A stretch of 64,000 nucleotides of DNA, from the NCBI RefSeq assembly GCF_965198575.1, contig NZ_OZ240671.1, positions 1,922,001 to 1,986,000 of the forward strand, written 5' to 3'. Positions 1-8,147 of this stretch are shown in pieces (the first letter of the stretch is position 1; every line of letters begins with the position of its first letter). The stretch is from Lichenicola sp965198575 (GTDB lineage: Bacteria; Pseudomonadota; Alphaproteobacteria; Acetobacterales; Acetobacteraceae). The notes under the pieces were generated by a model. That model was given only the letters and a program-made list of their open reading frames with translations. It was not told the DNA's origin and did no database searches. The position numbers and the translations under genes were made by a program.

Positions 1-1196
1 ATCCGGATTTCTCGCTCCCCGGCAACGCGCTGGATCACCACCCGACCTGGAAGCACGTCGACTGCCCCCGTTGCGGCAGCCCGGCCGTGCGCGAGACCGA
101 CACCTGCGACACCTTCGTCGACAGCTCGTGGTATTTCGCCCGCTTCACCGCACCCCGCGCCGACACCCCGACAGTGCGCGCGGCGGCGGATGGCTGGCTG
201 CCGGTCGACCAGTATATCGGCGGCGTCGAGCACGCGATCCTGCACCTGCTGTACGCGCGCTTCTTCACCCGGGCGATGCACGCCACCGGCCATCTCGGGC
301 TGGACGAGCCGTTCGCCCGGCTGTTCACCCAGGGCATGGTGAACCACGAAAGCTACCAGGCGACGGACGGCACCTGGCTGTATCCGGACGACGTCGAGCG
401 CAGCAGCAGCGGTGCGACCCGCCGCGATACCGGCGAGGCGGTGCAGATCGGCCGCGTCCAGAAGATGTCGAAATCCAAGCGCAACACGGTGTCGCCGGAG
501 GCGATCATGGAGCGCTTCGGCGCCGACACCGCGCGCTGGTTCGTGCTCTCCGACAGCCCGCCCGAGCGCGACATGGAATGGACCGAGGCCGGCGTCGCAG
601 GTGCCTCGCGCTTCACCCAGCGGCTGTTCCGGATCGTGGGTGGGGTCGCTGCCACCACCGCCGCGGCGGACATGCCCCAGGCGTTCGGCGAGGCGGCCGA
701 CACGCTGCGTCGCTCCACACACCGCACCATCGCCGCGGTCACCGACGCGCTCGAGGCCTTCACCTTCAATGTCGGCGTGGCCCGCCTGCACGAGCTCGCC
801 TCGGCACTGGCCGATGCCGCCCACCAGGCCCCTGCCGCCGACATCGACTGGGCGCGCCGGGAAGCCGCGGTCACGCTCTGCCTTCTGGTCGCGCCGATGA
901 TGCCGCATCTGGCCGAGGAGCTGCTCGCCCTGCTGGAGCCGGATGGCCTGCTTGCCGTCGACCGGGCCTGGCCGGAGGCGGACCCGCTGCTGCTGGCCGC
1001 CCGCCGGGTGACCATCGCGGTGCAGATCATGGGCAAGCTGCGCGGCACCATCGAGGCGCTGCCGGACGAGGCCGGGGACCTGGTGATCGCCGCCGCCGAG
1101 GCGGAGCCGAACGTCGCCCGATCGCTGGAGGGACGCCGCATCGTGAAGCGCATCCATGTTCCCAACCGCATCGTCAACTTCGTGGTCGCCGGATGA
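1..1196 (+). CDS. leuS: Leucine--tRNA ligase, C-terminal part (5' end outside window)
   Basis: Charges tRNA-Leu with leucine in the cytoplasm. The frame is open from base 3 and reads into the class-I synthetase core: DTCDTFVDSSWYF, the GGVEHAILHLLYARFF stretch, and the ATP-binding signature KMSKSKRN near bases 463-482. The C-terminal anticodon-binding helices follow, ending with the typical small domain (VQIMGKLRGTI...VKRIHVPNRIVNFVV). About 397 codons are present, so roughly the first half, including the HIGH motif and editing domain, lies outside the window. The TGA stop overlaps the lptE start (ATGA), so the two genes are translationally coupled. Confidence 0.97.
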   Translation, partial: PDFSLPGNALDHHPTWKHVDCPRCGSPAVRETDTCDTFVDSSWYFARFTAPRADTPTVRAAADGWLPVDQYIGGVEHAILHLLYARFFTRAMHATGHLGLDEPFARLFTQGMVNHESYQATDGTWLYPDDVERSSSGATRRDTGEAVQIGRVQKMSKSKRNTVSPEAIMERFGADTARWFVLSDSPPERDMEWTEAGVAGASRFTQRLFRIVGGVAATTAAADMPQAFGEAADTLRRSTHRTIAAVTDALEAFTFNVGVARLHELASALADAAHQAPAADIDWARREAAVTLCLLVAPMMPHLAEELLALLEPDGLLAVDRAWPEADPLLLAARRVTIAVQIMGKLRGTIEALPDEAGDLVIAAAEAEPNVARSLEGRRIVKRIHVPNRIVNFVVAG

Positions 1197-1846
1197 TCCG
1201 CCACCTCGCCCGCACCGCGCGCCTGCTGCTGCTGGCGCCGCTCGCATCCTGCGGCTTCCATCCGCTGTACGGCGCGGCGGACCAGTCGGCGATCGCCAAG
1301 CTGCCGGACATCTTCGTGCAGTCGATCCCGGACCGCTCGGGCCAGGAGCTGCGCCTGGCTCTGCAGCAGCGGCTTGCCGGCACCAGCGAGGCGGAACCGC
1401 AGGGCTACACGCTGCTGGTCAGCCTCTCGTCATCGGGCGAAGCGGTCGGCATCAACGGCGACAACTCCTCCGAGCGCAACCGGATCGTCGGGCGGGCCCA
1501 TTGGGTGCTGTCCTCGGTGTCGCCGGCGCCGGTGCAGGTGACCACGGGCGATGCTCGCACGGTCGACGGCTACAACCAGATCGACGAGCAGTATTTCGCC
1601 AGCACGCTGGCAAACGACACCACCCAGCAGCGCATCGCCAACAACCTGGCGGATGCCATCACGCTGCAGCTCGCCACCTGGTTCACCAACCATCGGCCGG
1701 TCGGGTCCGCGCCTGTGAAGGCGCCGACCGGCCAATACCTCACGCCGCACGACGTGCCCGGCGACACCAACGAGTCGCCCAGCACGGCGCCGGGCGAGGA
1801 CGGGCTGCCGGCGAGTGCGATCGGACGCGGCAACCCGACTCCGTAA
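1193..1846 (+). CDS. lptE: LPS-assembly lipoprotein LptE
   Basis: Outer-membrane lipoprotein that plugs and helps assemble the LptD barrel, which inserts lipopolysaccharide. The 217-residue product starts with a short basic n-region and a hydrophobic stretch ending in the lipobox LASC (Cys about residue 20), followed by GFHPLYG, which is highly typical of LptE in alphaproteobacteria. A Pro/Ser/Thr-rich tail of about 45 residues extends past the globular domain. The ATG overlaps the leuS stop. The leuS-lptE-holA order is common in this class and supports the call although LptE sequences diverge strongly. Confidence 0.93.
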   Translation: MIRHLARTARLLLLAPLASCGFHPLYGAADQSAIAKLPDIFVQSIPDRSGQELRLALQQRLAGTSEAEPQGYTLLVSLSSSGEAVGINGDNSSERNRIVGRAHWVLSSVSPAPVQVTTGDARTVDGYNQIDEQYFASTLANDTTQQRIANNLADAITLQLATWFTNHRPVGSAPVKAPTGQYLTPHDVPGDTNESPSTAPGEDGLPASAIGRGNPTP

Positions 1847-1867
1847 CGCTCGCGGTCAGGTGGCATC

Positions 1868-2881
1868 ATGAAGGTCGATGCGCGTCAGGCCGGCCGGCTG
1901 CTGGCGGCTCCGGGGACGCTGCGGGCGATCCTGTTGCATGGCGAGGATAGCGGCCTGATCCGCGAGCGCGCTGCCAAAGCGGTGCGTGCGGCGGCCGGCA
2001 CGCTGGATGATCCGTTCCGGCTGGCGACGCTGTCGCGCGACGCGCACGAGCGGCTCGAGGAGGAGATCGGCGCGTTGTCCCTCACCGGCGGCAGGCGCGT
2101 TGTGTGGGTTCGCGAGGCGACCGACGCACTCGGACCGCCACTGAAACGCGCGCTGGCCAGGCCGGGCGACACGCTGGTGGTGCTCGAGGGGCCCGGACTG
2201 GTGTCCCGCTCGAAGCTGCGGGCGCAGGTCGAGGCGATGCCGGATGGGGCGTCGATCGCCTGTTATCCCGAGGAAGGGCGCGCACTGGAAGCGCAGGTCG
2301 GGCAGATGCTGGCGGCATTGCAGGTGCGCATCGACCCGGACGCGCTGGCCTGGCTCTGTTCCCGGCTCGGGGCCGATCGTGCGGCGACCCGCGGCGAGGT
2401 GGAGAAGCTGACACTTTATGCCGGCGAGGGTGGCGGCCGCATCAGCCTGGACGACGCCATGGCCTGCACCGGCGATGCGGCCGGCGCGTCGCTGGACGAT
2501 GCCGCGTTTGCCGCAACCGCCGGTGACCGGGCCGGTGCGGACCTCGCGATCGAGCGCACGCTGGCGGAGGGATCAAGCCCGATCGCGGTGGCGCGCGCGC
2601 TGCTGGGCCACCTGCACCGGCTGCGCCATGTCCGGCTCGTAATGGAGGAGACCGGCCAGGGTGCGCAGGAGGCGATGCGCAGCCTGCGTCCGCCGGTGTT
2701 CTTCAAGCGCGCGCAGGCGTTCGCGCAAGGCGTGTCGCTGTGGAGTGCCGCCGGGCTGCTGCGCGCGGCCGAGCAGACGCAGGCACTGGAGCTGGCCTGC
2801 AAGCAGACCGGTGCCCCCGACCTGGTGCTGTGCAAGCGCCACCTGGCGGCGATTGCGAACCAGGCGCGCGCATCCCGCTAG
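1868..2881 (+). CDS. holA: DNA polymerase III subunit delta
   Basis: Delta subunit of the clamp loader, which opens the beta sliding clamp at primed sites. The 337 residues match the family's length. The N-terminal AAA+-like domain opens with RAILLHGEDSGLIRERA, followed by a RRVVWVREATD strand. The C-terminal collar domain contains the family's LLRAAEQTQALELACKQTGAPD pattern (two pieces, residues about 290-315). An AGGTGG ribosome-binding site lies about 5 nt before the ATG. The gap to lptE is only 21 nt, so it is probably the last gene of the leuS-lptE-holA transcript. Confidence 0.95.
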   Translation: MKVDARQAGRLLAAPGTLRAILLHGEDSGLIRERAAKAVRAAAGTLDDPFRLATLSRDAHERLEEEIGALSLTGGRRVVWVREATDALGPPLKRALARPGDTLVVLEGPGLVSRSKLRAQVEAMPDGASIACYPEEGRALEAQVGQMLAALQVRIDPDALAWLCSRLGADRAATRGEVEKLTLYAGEGGGRISLDDAMACTGDAAGASLDDAAFAATAGDRAGADLAIERTLAEGSSPIAVARALLGHLHRLRHVRLVMEETGQGAQEAMRSLRPPVFFKRAQAFAQGVSLWSAAGLLRAAEQTQALELACKQTGAPDLVLCKRHLAAIANQARASR

Positions 2882-2888
2882 CCGCGTG

Positions 2889-2918
2889 TTGCCCGGTGTC
2901 GTGAGGGCGGCCTATAAG
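2889..2918 (+). promoter_or_regulatory. Probable sigma-70-type promoter of the split tRNA-Arg gene
   Basis: TTGCCC at 2889-2894 and TATAAG at 2913-2918 are separated by 18 bp and lie immediately upstream of the tRNA start at 2929. This gives a predicted start site a few bases before the mature 5' end. The assignment rests on consensus match and position only. Confidence 0.5.
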
Positions 2919-2928
2919 CGGATCGGTT

Positions 2929-3239
2929 GTCCGCGTAGCTCAGCCGGATAGAGCACAGGATTCCTTGTCACCAACTGGGCGTCGCGATGGGAAACCGCGC
3001 GATGGATCCGCTCAAAGTCGGGGAAAGCTGGTGGCGCTCTGGCGTCGTGCCGATCCCGAGCCAAGCCCGCCCCGCAAAGGGTGGGAAGGTGTAGAGACTG
3101 GACGGGCGGCACCTAAGGGTTCCGGCCTAGGGTGAAGGGACAGTCCAGACCACGAACGTCGCCCTCACCGGCGGCGGCGGCGAAAGTCGAAGTGGGATGA
3201 ATCCTGGGGCCGTGGGTTCGAATCCCGCCGCGGACACCA
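2929..3239 (+). tRNA. tRNA-Arg(CCU), interrupted by a group I intron, CCA encoded
   Basis: The two exons are 2929-2965 and 3200-3239. Joined, they give a 77-nt tRNA: acceptor GTCCGCG pairs with CGCGGAC (3229-3235), D-stem GCTC/GAGC, anticodon stem CAGGA (2956-2960) with TCCTG (3202-3206), seven-base loop TTCCTAA with anticodon CCT at 2963-2965, T-arm GTGGG-TTCGAAT-CCCGC, discriminator A and a genomically encoded CCA (3237-3239). The intron follows the third anticodon base. It reads the AGG codon. Without removing the intron the second half of the anticodon arm cannot be recognised, so routine scans may miss or mis-call this gene. Confidence 0.95.
2966..3199 (+). ncRNA. Group I self-splicing intron in the tRNA-Arg anticodon loop
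   Basis: This 234-nt insert begins after a U (last anticodon base) and ends in G (3199), as expected of group I introns. The core shows a GGGAAACC P2 hairpin loop near 2989, GGTGTAGAGACTGGAC (3088-3103) and GTGAAGGGACAGTCCAGAC (3132-3150). ACTGGAC and the later AGTCCAG form the P7 helix, and CACCTAAGG lies between them as in the small bacterial tRNA introns of the IC3 subgroup. There is no reading frame for a homing endonuclease. Small introns of this type are known in tRNA-Arg(CCU) of Agrobacterium and tRNA-Ile(CAU) of Azoarcus. Splicing activity is inferred from the intact core. Confidence 0.93.
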
Positions 3240-3327
3240 TTCTGTGATCCTCACGACGTCGTTTGGGCCCTTGGCGGCCGGGGCGGGCTGATGTCTGTCC
3301 ACCGGTTCAGACAAGGGAGTGATCCAC

Positions 3328-4320
3328 ATGGCTCGTGGTGTGCGTTTTCATGAGACCGGCGGCCCGGACGTGCTCAAGATCGAGCAGGTCGACGTGCCTG
3401 CCCCCGGCGCGGGCGAAGTCCGGATCAAGGTCAAGGCACTCGGCCTCAACCGGGCGGAAGCGATGTTCCGCGTCGGCGCCTATCTCGAGGACCCGGTGTT
3501 TCCATCGAAGCTCGGCTACGAGGCGGCCGGCACGATCGAGGCGGTCGGGCCGGACGTACGCGAGTTCCAGGTTGGCGATGCGGTCAGCGTCGTGCCGGCG
3601 TTCCATTTCGCCCATTACGGCATGTATGGCGACCTGGTGCTGGCACCGGCCCGCGCCGTGGTGAAGCATCCGGAAACCCTGGACTGGGCGTCCGCGGCGG
3701 CGACCTGGATGCAGTACCTGACCGCATGGGGCGCGCTGATCGACATCGCGAACCTCAAGCGCGGTGACTTCGTGCTGATCCCGGCTGCTTCGAGCAGTGT
3801 CGGACTGGCCGCGATCCAGATCGCCAACCAGGTCGGTGCAACGCCGATCGCGCTGACCCGGACGTCTGCAAAGAAGGCGGACCTGACCGAAGCCGGCGCG
3901 GCGCATGTCATCGCCACGGCCGAGCAGGATCTCGTGCAGGACGTGATGCGTCTGACCGACGGCAAGGGCGCGCGCGTCGTATTCGATCCGGTCGGCGGCC
4001 CGACCATGGCCAAGCTGACACAGGCCACTGCGCGTGGCGGCATCATCCTGCTGTACGGCGCGCTCAGCGAGGAGGCGACGCCGCTGCCGCTGTTCGACGT
4101 TCTCGGCCGCCAGCAGACGATCCGCGGTTACGTGCTGTTCGAATACACCACCGACGATGCGAAGCTGGCCAGGGGGCGCGATTTCGTCCTGGCTGGTCTC
4201 GCCTCGGGCGCGTTGCGTCCGAAGATCGCGAAAACCTTCCCGTTCGAACAGATCGTCGAGGCGCATCGCTATCTCGAGTCGAACGAGCAGGTCGGAAAAG
4301 TCGTGGTCCTGGTCGACTAG
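3328..4320 (+). CDS. Zinc-independent MDR family oxidoreductase (quinone oxidoreductase-like)
   Basis: A 330-residue medium-chain dehydrogenase/reductase, probably an NADPH-dependent quinone or enone reductase. The GroES-like N-terminal half contains GLNRAEAMFRVGAY and the GYEAAGTIEAVG turn. The nucleotide-binding half has AASSSVGLAAIQIAN (about residues 152-166) in the position of the Rossmann glycine loop. The structural zinc cysteines of alcohol dehydrogenases are absent. ATG 3328 is preferred over the in-frame GTG at 3319 because AAGGGA sits 9 nt upstream of the ATG. The gene stands alone between the tRNA and a hairpin. The substrate cannot be read from sequence. Confidence 0.85.
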   Translation: MARGVRFHETGGPDVLKIEQVDVPAPGAGEVRIKVKALGLNRAEAMFRVGAYLEDPVFPSKLGYEAAGTIEAVGPDVREFQVGDAVSVVPAFHFAHYGMYGDLVLAPARAVVKHPETLDWASAAATWMQYLTAWGALIDIANLKRGDFVLIPAASSSVGLAAIQIANQVGATPIALTRTSAKKADLTEAGAAHVIATAEQDLVQDVMRLTDGKGARVVFDPVGGPTMAKLTQATARGGIILLYGALSEEATPLPLFDVLGRQQTIRGYVLFEYTTDDAKLARGRDFVLAGLASGALRPKIAKTFPFEQIVEAHRYLESNEQVGKVVVLVD

Positions 4321-4334
4321 CCGGATCGCACAGT

Positions 4335-4366
4335 GTGCCGGGCATGTGGTTTGCCATGCCCGGCAC
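4335..4366 (+). terminator. Perfect 12-bp hairpin after the MDR gene
   Basis: GTGCCGGGCATG (4335-4346) is exactly complementary to CATGCCCGGCAC (4355-4366) across an 8-nt loop, 14 bases after the stop codon. No T-run follows, so it may act as a weak or factor-assisted terminator, or stabilise the 3' end of the transcript ahead of the act operon. Confidence 0.6.
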
Positions 4367-4509
4367 GGCGTGCCAGCTTCATCATCTGGCTGGGACGATG
4401 AAGGGTTTCGACGATGCGCCCTGAAACCGGCACGCCCCCTTGCAATCGCATGACGCACGCAACTCCACGATCGCGCGAGTTTTTCCAAGCCGTTCGCCAC
4501 GGTTGAGCG

Positions 4510-5169
4510 GTGCGGCAGTTATTCGCACCGGGTGCCGACGCGATTCTTCGTCTGGTGCTGCTCATCGTCGCCGTGTTGGTTGTCGGTGGCGTGTTGGTCG
4601 CCGGTGGCGTGTCGCGCTCGAGCTACATGTACGGTGTCGGCGTGGCCCCGTCGCAGCCGGTGCCGTTCAGCCACAAGCACCATGTGGCCGAGCTCGGGCT
4701 CGATTGCCGCTATTGCCACACGTCGGTCGAGACGGCGGCGACGGCAGGTATTCCACCGACATGGACCTGCATGACCTGCCACTCGCAGATCTGGACCGGG
4801 TCGTCGATGCTGGCGCCGGTGCGCGAGAGCCTTGCCAACGATCGGCCGCTGCACTGGGTGCGTGTGAATCGACTGCCGGACTACGTCTATTTCAACCACT
4901 CGATTCACGTGACCAAGGGCATCGGCTGTTCGAGCTGCCATGGCGCGATGAATACGATGCAGCTGACCTACCGGGCGAACGCCTTCACGATGCAGTTCTG
5001 CCTGAACTGCCATCGCAACCCGGCGCAGTTCATCCGCACGCCCGACCAGGTCTGGAACATGGAATGGTCGTCGCCGCTCGACCAGGCGAAACTCGGCCGT
5101 CTGCTGGTGCTGAAGAACCATATCCGGCCGGCGGCACAGCTCACGGATTGCTCGATATGCCATCGCTGA
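4510..5169 (+). CDS. actA: Alternative complex III subunit ActA, pentaheme cytochrome c
   Basis: Membrane-anchored periplasmic cytochrome of alternative complex III, a quinol oxidase-type complex that substitutes for cytochrome bc1. The 219 residues include one N-terminal transmembrane anchor (about 11-33) and five heme-binding CxxCH motifs at C66, C87, C140, C164 and C214; the last ends three residues before the C-terminus. Distal histidines such as HKHH (55-58) and NHSIH probably provide axial ligands. The start is GTG at 4510 with only a weak ribosome-binding site. It is the first gene of an 11-kb co-directional block; actB follows after 24 nt. Confidence 0.93.
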   Translation: MRQLFAPGADAILRLVLLIVAVLVVGGVLVAGGVSRSSYMYGVGVAPSQPVPFSHKHHVAELGLDCRYCHTSVETAATAGIPPTWTCMTCHSQIWTGSSMLAPVRESLANDRPLHWVRVNRLPDYVYFNHSIHVTKGIGCSSCHGAMNTMQLTYRANAFTMQFCLNCHRNPAQFIRTPDQVWNMEWSSPLDQAKLGRLLVLKNHIRPAAQLTDCSICHR

Positions 5170-5193
5170 CATGCCGCGGGGGAGCTGTCCACG

Positions 5194-8145
5194 ATGGCGG
5201 CTGATCCGGACGATATCGGTGCCGTGCGGGCAGCCCTCCGGCAGCGGCAGGCGAGCGGCGGCAATGCCTGGCGCAGTCTCGAGGATCTGGCGGGAACTCC
5301 GGCGTTCCGGCGTTTCCTGAAAGCGGAATATCCGGGGGTTGCCGATCTCGCGGGGCCTGGCGGAATTGGCGGCGCGATCGATCGGCGGCGGTTTTTCCGG
5401 GTGATGGCGGCGTCGTTGGCATTGGCCGGTCTTGCCGGTTGCGATGATCCGGACGACGACGATGGCCGCACCGAGGAGGTCGCGTATGTGCGCGATCCGG
5501 CACACCAGCGTCCGGGTTCGCCGCTGCGTTACGCCACCGCGACGCTGACCGACGGGTTCGCGAACGGCGTGCATGTGGTCACCCGCAACGGCCGCCCGAT
5601 CAAGATCGAGAGCAACGACAGCCACCCCTGGACCCGCGGCGGCACCGACGTGCTGGGGCAGGCGTCGATCCTCGGGCTGTACGATCCGTTCCGCTCGCAG
5701 GCCGTTTTGCAGAACGGGCGCACCACGGATTGGGAGAGTTTCCGCGCGCAGATGCTGGCCCCGATCGCGGTCGCCCGGGCGCGTCGTGGCGACGGTTTGC
5801 GGCTGCTGACCGGGCCGGTCACCTCGCCCTCGCTGGCGGCACGGATCGCGGGCCTGCGTGCAGAGATGCCAGGGCTGCACTGGCACGGTCACGAACCGAT
5901 CTCGCAGGCGGCGGTGCGGGCCGGCAGCCAGCTCGCGTTCGGGCAGACGCTCGAGACGCGGTGGCGCTTCGACAAGGCGCGCGTCGTCGTGGCGCTTGAT
6001 GGGGATTTCCTCGATCCGGGGCCGCAGCAGGTCGGCGTGTCGCGGGACTGGGTGGAGGCGCGCCGGGCCTCGACGGCGAATGGTCCGCTGCTCACGCTGC
6101 ACGCATTCGGCCCGACACCGACGCTCACCAGCGCCAAGGCGGATCATCACGCACCGCTCTCGGCGCGTGATGTGGCAGCGCTTGCCGATTGCCTTGCGAC
6201 CGGCGGCGACTGGACCGGCTCCTCGGCACCGGCGGTGCGACGGGCGATCGCTGCTCTCGAAGCGGCGCACGGCCAGGGCATCGTGATGGCAGGCCCGGCG
6301 CAACCGGCCGAGGTGCATGCGGCGGTGCATCGCGCCAACGCGCGGCTGGGCAATCTCGGCGGGCCGGTGTTCCAGACGGCACGCGCGGTGGCAGCGACGG
6401 AGGATCTCGCCTCGCTGCTCACGGCGATGCAGGCGGGCCAGGTGCAGACGCTGCTGATGCTGGGTTGCAATCCGCTCTACGACGCGGCGGCCGAGCTGGA
6501 TTTCGGCGCGCACCTGTCGCGGGTGCCGCTCAAGATCCACGCCGGCGAGTATGTCGACGAGACCGCCGAGGCCTCCGATTGGCATCTGCCGCTGACCCAC
6601 CCGCTGGAAAGCTGGGGCGATGCGCGGGCGTTCGACGGCACCGTCTCGCTGCTGCAGCCGACCATCGCGCCGTTTTACGAAGGTCGTTCGCCGCAAGAGA
6701 TCCTGTCGTTGCTGACCGATCCGGAGCCGCAAGCCGGGCGGGCGCTGCTGCATGCGTATTGGCGTGGGCAGTGGGGTTCCGATGATCGCTGGCACGCGGC
6801 GCTGCGGCACGGCTTCGTCGAGGGCAGCGCGTTCCAGCCGGTGACGGTGTCGGTGCAGCCGGCCGGCGCTGCAAACCCACGCCCGGCCTGGACCGGCCTC
6901 GAGCTGCTGTTCCGGCCGGACCCCACCGTGCGCGACGGTGCCCAGGCCAACAACGCCTGGCTGCAGGAGCTGCCGAAGCCGCTCACCAAGATCGTGTGGG
7001 AGAACGTCGTCGCAATCTCGCCGCGCCTGGCCGAGCGCGAGGGGCTGGGCAACGGCGACGTGGTGGTGCTGTCGGCGGGAGGCCGGACCCTGGAGGCGCC
7101 GGTCTGGATCACCCCGGGCCAGGCGGAGAACAGCCTCACCGTCACGCTGGGTTACGGCCGCCGGGTGCAGGACGCGCTCGCCACCGGCCTCGGCTACGAC
7201 GCATACACGCTGGTCCGCGCCGATACCCCGTGGGCGCGCGACGACGTGACGCTGCGCAAGACCGGCCGGCGCGTGCGGATCGCCACCACGCAGGACCACT
7301 CCTCGATGGAGGGGCATGACTTCGTCCGCATGCAGCATCCGGGCGAGCGCCAGGATACGCACGACAACGACGCGGAATCCGTGAAGCCGGCCACGCTGTA
7401 CGACACCAGGCCGGTCACCGAACCCGGCGACGGCCGCGCCTGGGGCATGGTGATCGACCTCGATAGCTGCATCGGCTGCAACGCCTGCGTGGTGGCGTGC
7501 CAGTCGGAGAACAACATCGCCGTGGTCGGCCGCGACCAGGTGATGCAGGGCCGCGAGATGCACTGGCTGCGCATCGACCGCTATTACGAAGGCGAGCTCG
7601 ACGCGCCCGACACGCGTTTCCAGCCGGTGCCGTGCATGCATTGCGAGGACGCGCCGTGCGAGGTGGGCTGCCCGGTGGAGGCGACGTTGCACGACCATGA
7701 GGGGCTGAACCTCATGGTGTACAACCGCTGCGTCGGCACCCGCGCCTGCTCCGGCTACTGCCCGTACAAGGTGCGGCACTTCAACTACCTGGATTATTCC
7801 GCAGGCGCGCAGCCCTCGATCCAGGCCGGCCGCAATCCGGAGGTCACGGTGCGCGCGGTCGGCGTGATGGAGAAATGCACCTACTGCGTGCAGCGCATCG
7901 CCGAGGCGCGGATCGACAGCGACACATCCGGTGAGCCGATCGCCGACGGGGTGGTGAAAACCGCCTGCCAGACCTCCTGCCCGACCCGCGCGATCAGCTT
8001 CGGCAACCTCGCCGACCCGCACGCGCAGGTCACCGCGCAACGCCAGGACGACCGCAACTACGCATTGCTCGGCGAGCTCGGGGTGAAGCCGCGCACCACG
8101 TACCTGGCCGGCCTGCTGCCCCCCGACGCGCCGGGCAAGGCCTGA
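5194..8145 (+). CDS. actB: Alternative complex III subunit ActB (molybdopterin-like and iron-sulfur protein)
   Basis: Large periplasmic subunit, 983 residues, fusing a molybdopterin-oxidoreductase-like domain (about 80-710) to a four-cluster ferredoxin domain (about 745-930). The N-terminal region has a twin-arginine motif (DRRRFFRVMAAS, about 64-75) followed by LAGC, so it is exported folded and may be lipidated. Cysteine groups CIGCNACVVAC, CMHCEDAPCEVGC, CVGTRACSGYC and CTYC...CQTSC bind the clusters. ActB relatives usually lack the molybdenum cofactor in the catalytic-like domain; this cannot be decided here. GGGGGAG lies upstream of the ATG. Only 2 nt separate it from the next gene. Confidence 0.95.
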   Translation: MAADPDDIGAVRAALRQRQASGGNAWRSLEDLAGTPAFRRFLKAEYPGVADLAGPGGIGGAIDRRRFFRVMAASLALAGLAGCDDPDDDDGRTEEVAYVRDPAHQRPGSPLRYATATLTDGFANGVHVVTRNGRPIKIESNDSHPWTRGGTDVLGQASILGLYDPFRSQAVLQNGRTTDWESFRAQMLAPIAVARARRGDGLRLLTGPVTSPSLAARIAGLRAEMPGLHWHGHEPISQAAVRAGSQLAFGQTLETRWRFDKARVVVALDGDFLDPGPQQVGVSRDWVEARRASTANGPLLTLHAFGPTPTLTSAKADHHAPLSARDVAALADCLATGGDWTGSSAPAVRRAIAALEAAHGQGIVMAGPAQPAEVHAAVHRANARLGNLGGPVFQTARAVAATEDLASLLTAMQAGQVQTLLMLGCNPLYDAAAELDFGAHLSRVPLKIHAGEYVDETAEASDWHLPLTHPLESWGDARAFDGTVSLLQPTIAPFYEGRSPQEILSLLTDPEPQAGRALLHAYWRGQWGSDDRWHAALRHGFVEGSAFQPVTVSVQPAGAANPRPAWTGLELLFRPDPTVRDGAQANNAWLQELPKPLTKIVWENVVAISPRLAEREGLGNGDVVVLSAGGRTLEAPVWITPGQAENSLTVTLGYGRRVQDALATGLGYDAYTLVRADTPWARDDVTLRKTGRRVRIATTQDHSSMEGHDFVRMQHPGERQDTHDNDAESVKPATLYDTRPVTEPGDGRAWGMVIDLDSCIGCNACVVACQSENNIAVVGRDQVMQGREMHWLRIDRYYEGELDAPDTRFQPVPCMHCEDAPCEVGCPVEATLHDHEGLNLMVYNRCVGTRACSGYCPYKVRHFNYLDYSAGAQPSIQAGRNPEVTVRAVGVMEKCTYCVQRIAEARIDSDTSGEPIADGVVKTACQTSCPTRAISFGNLADPHAQVTAQRQDDRNYALLGELGVKPRTTYLAGLLPPDAPGKA

Positions 8146-8147
8146 GC

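Noticed and set aside
71..1192. Plus-strand frame upstream of lptE that would make a 591-residue fusion
   Set aside because: The leuS frame covers this region with KMSKS and other motifs; lptE begins with its own signal peptide at 1193.
2912..3112. Minus-strand frame inside the split tRNA
   Set aside because: It lies within the tRNA exon and the intron core; RNA structure explains the sequence.
4519..8040. 1173-codon open frame on the minus strand across actA-actB
   Set aside because: It is antisense to two genes with clear cofactor motifs, has a low-complexity His/Arg/Ala-rich translation with no domain, and is the usual by-product of high-GC third positions.
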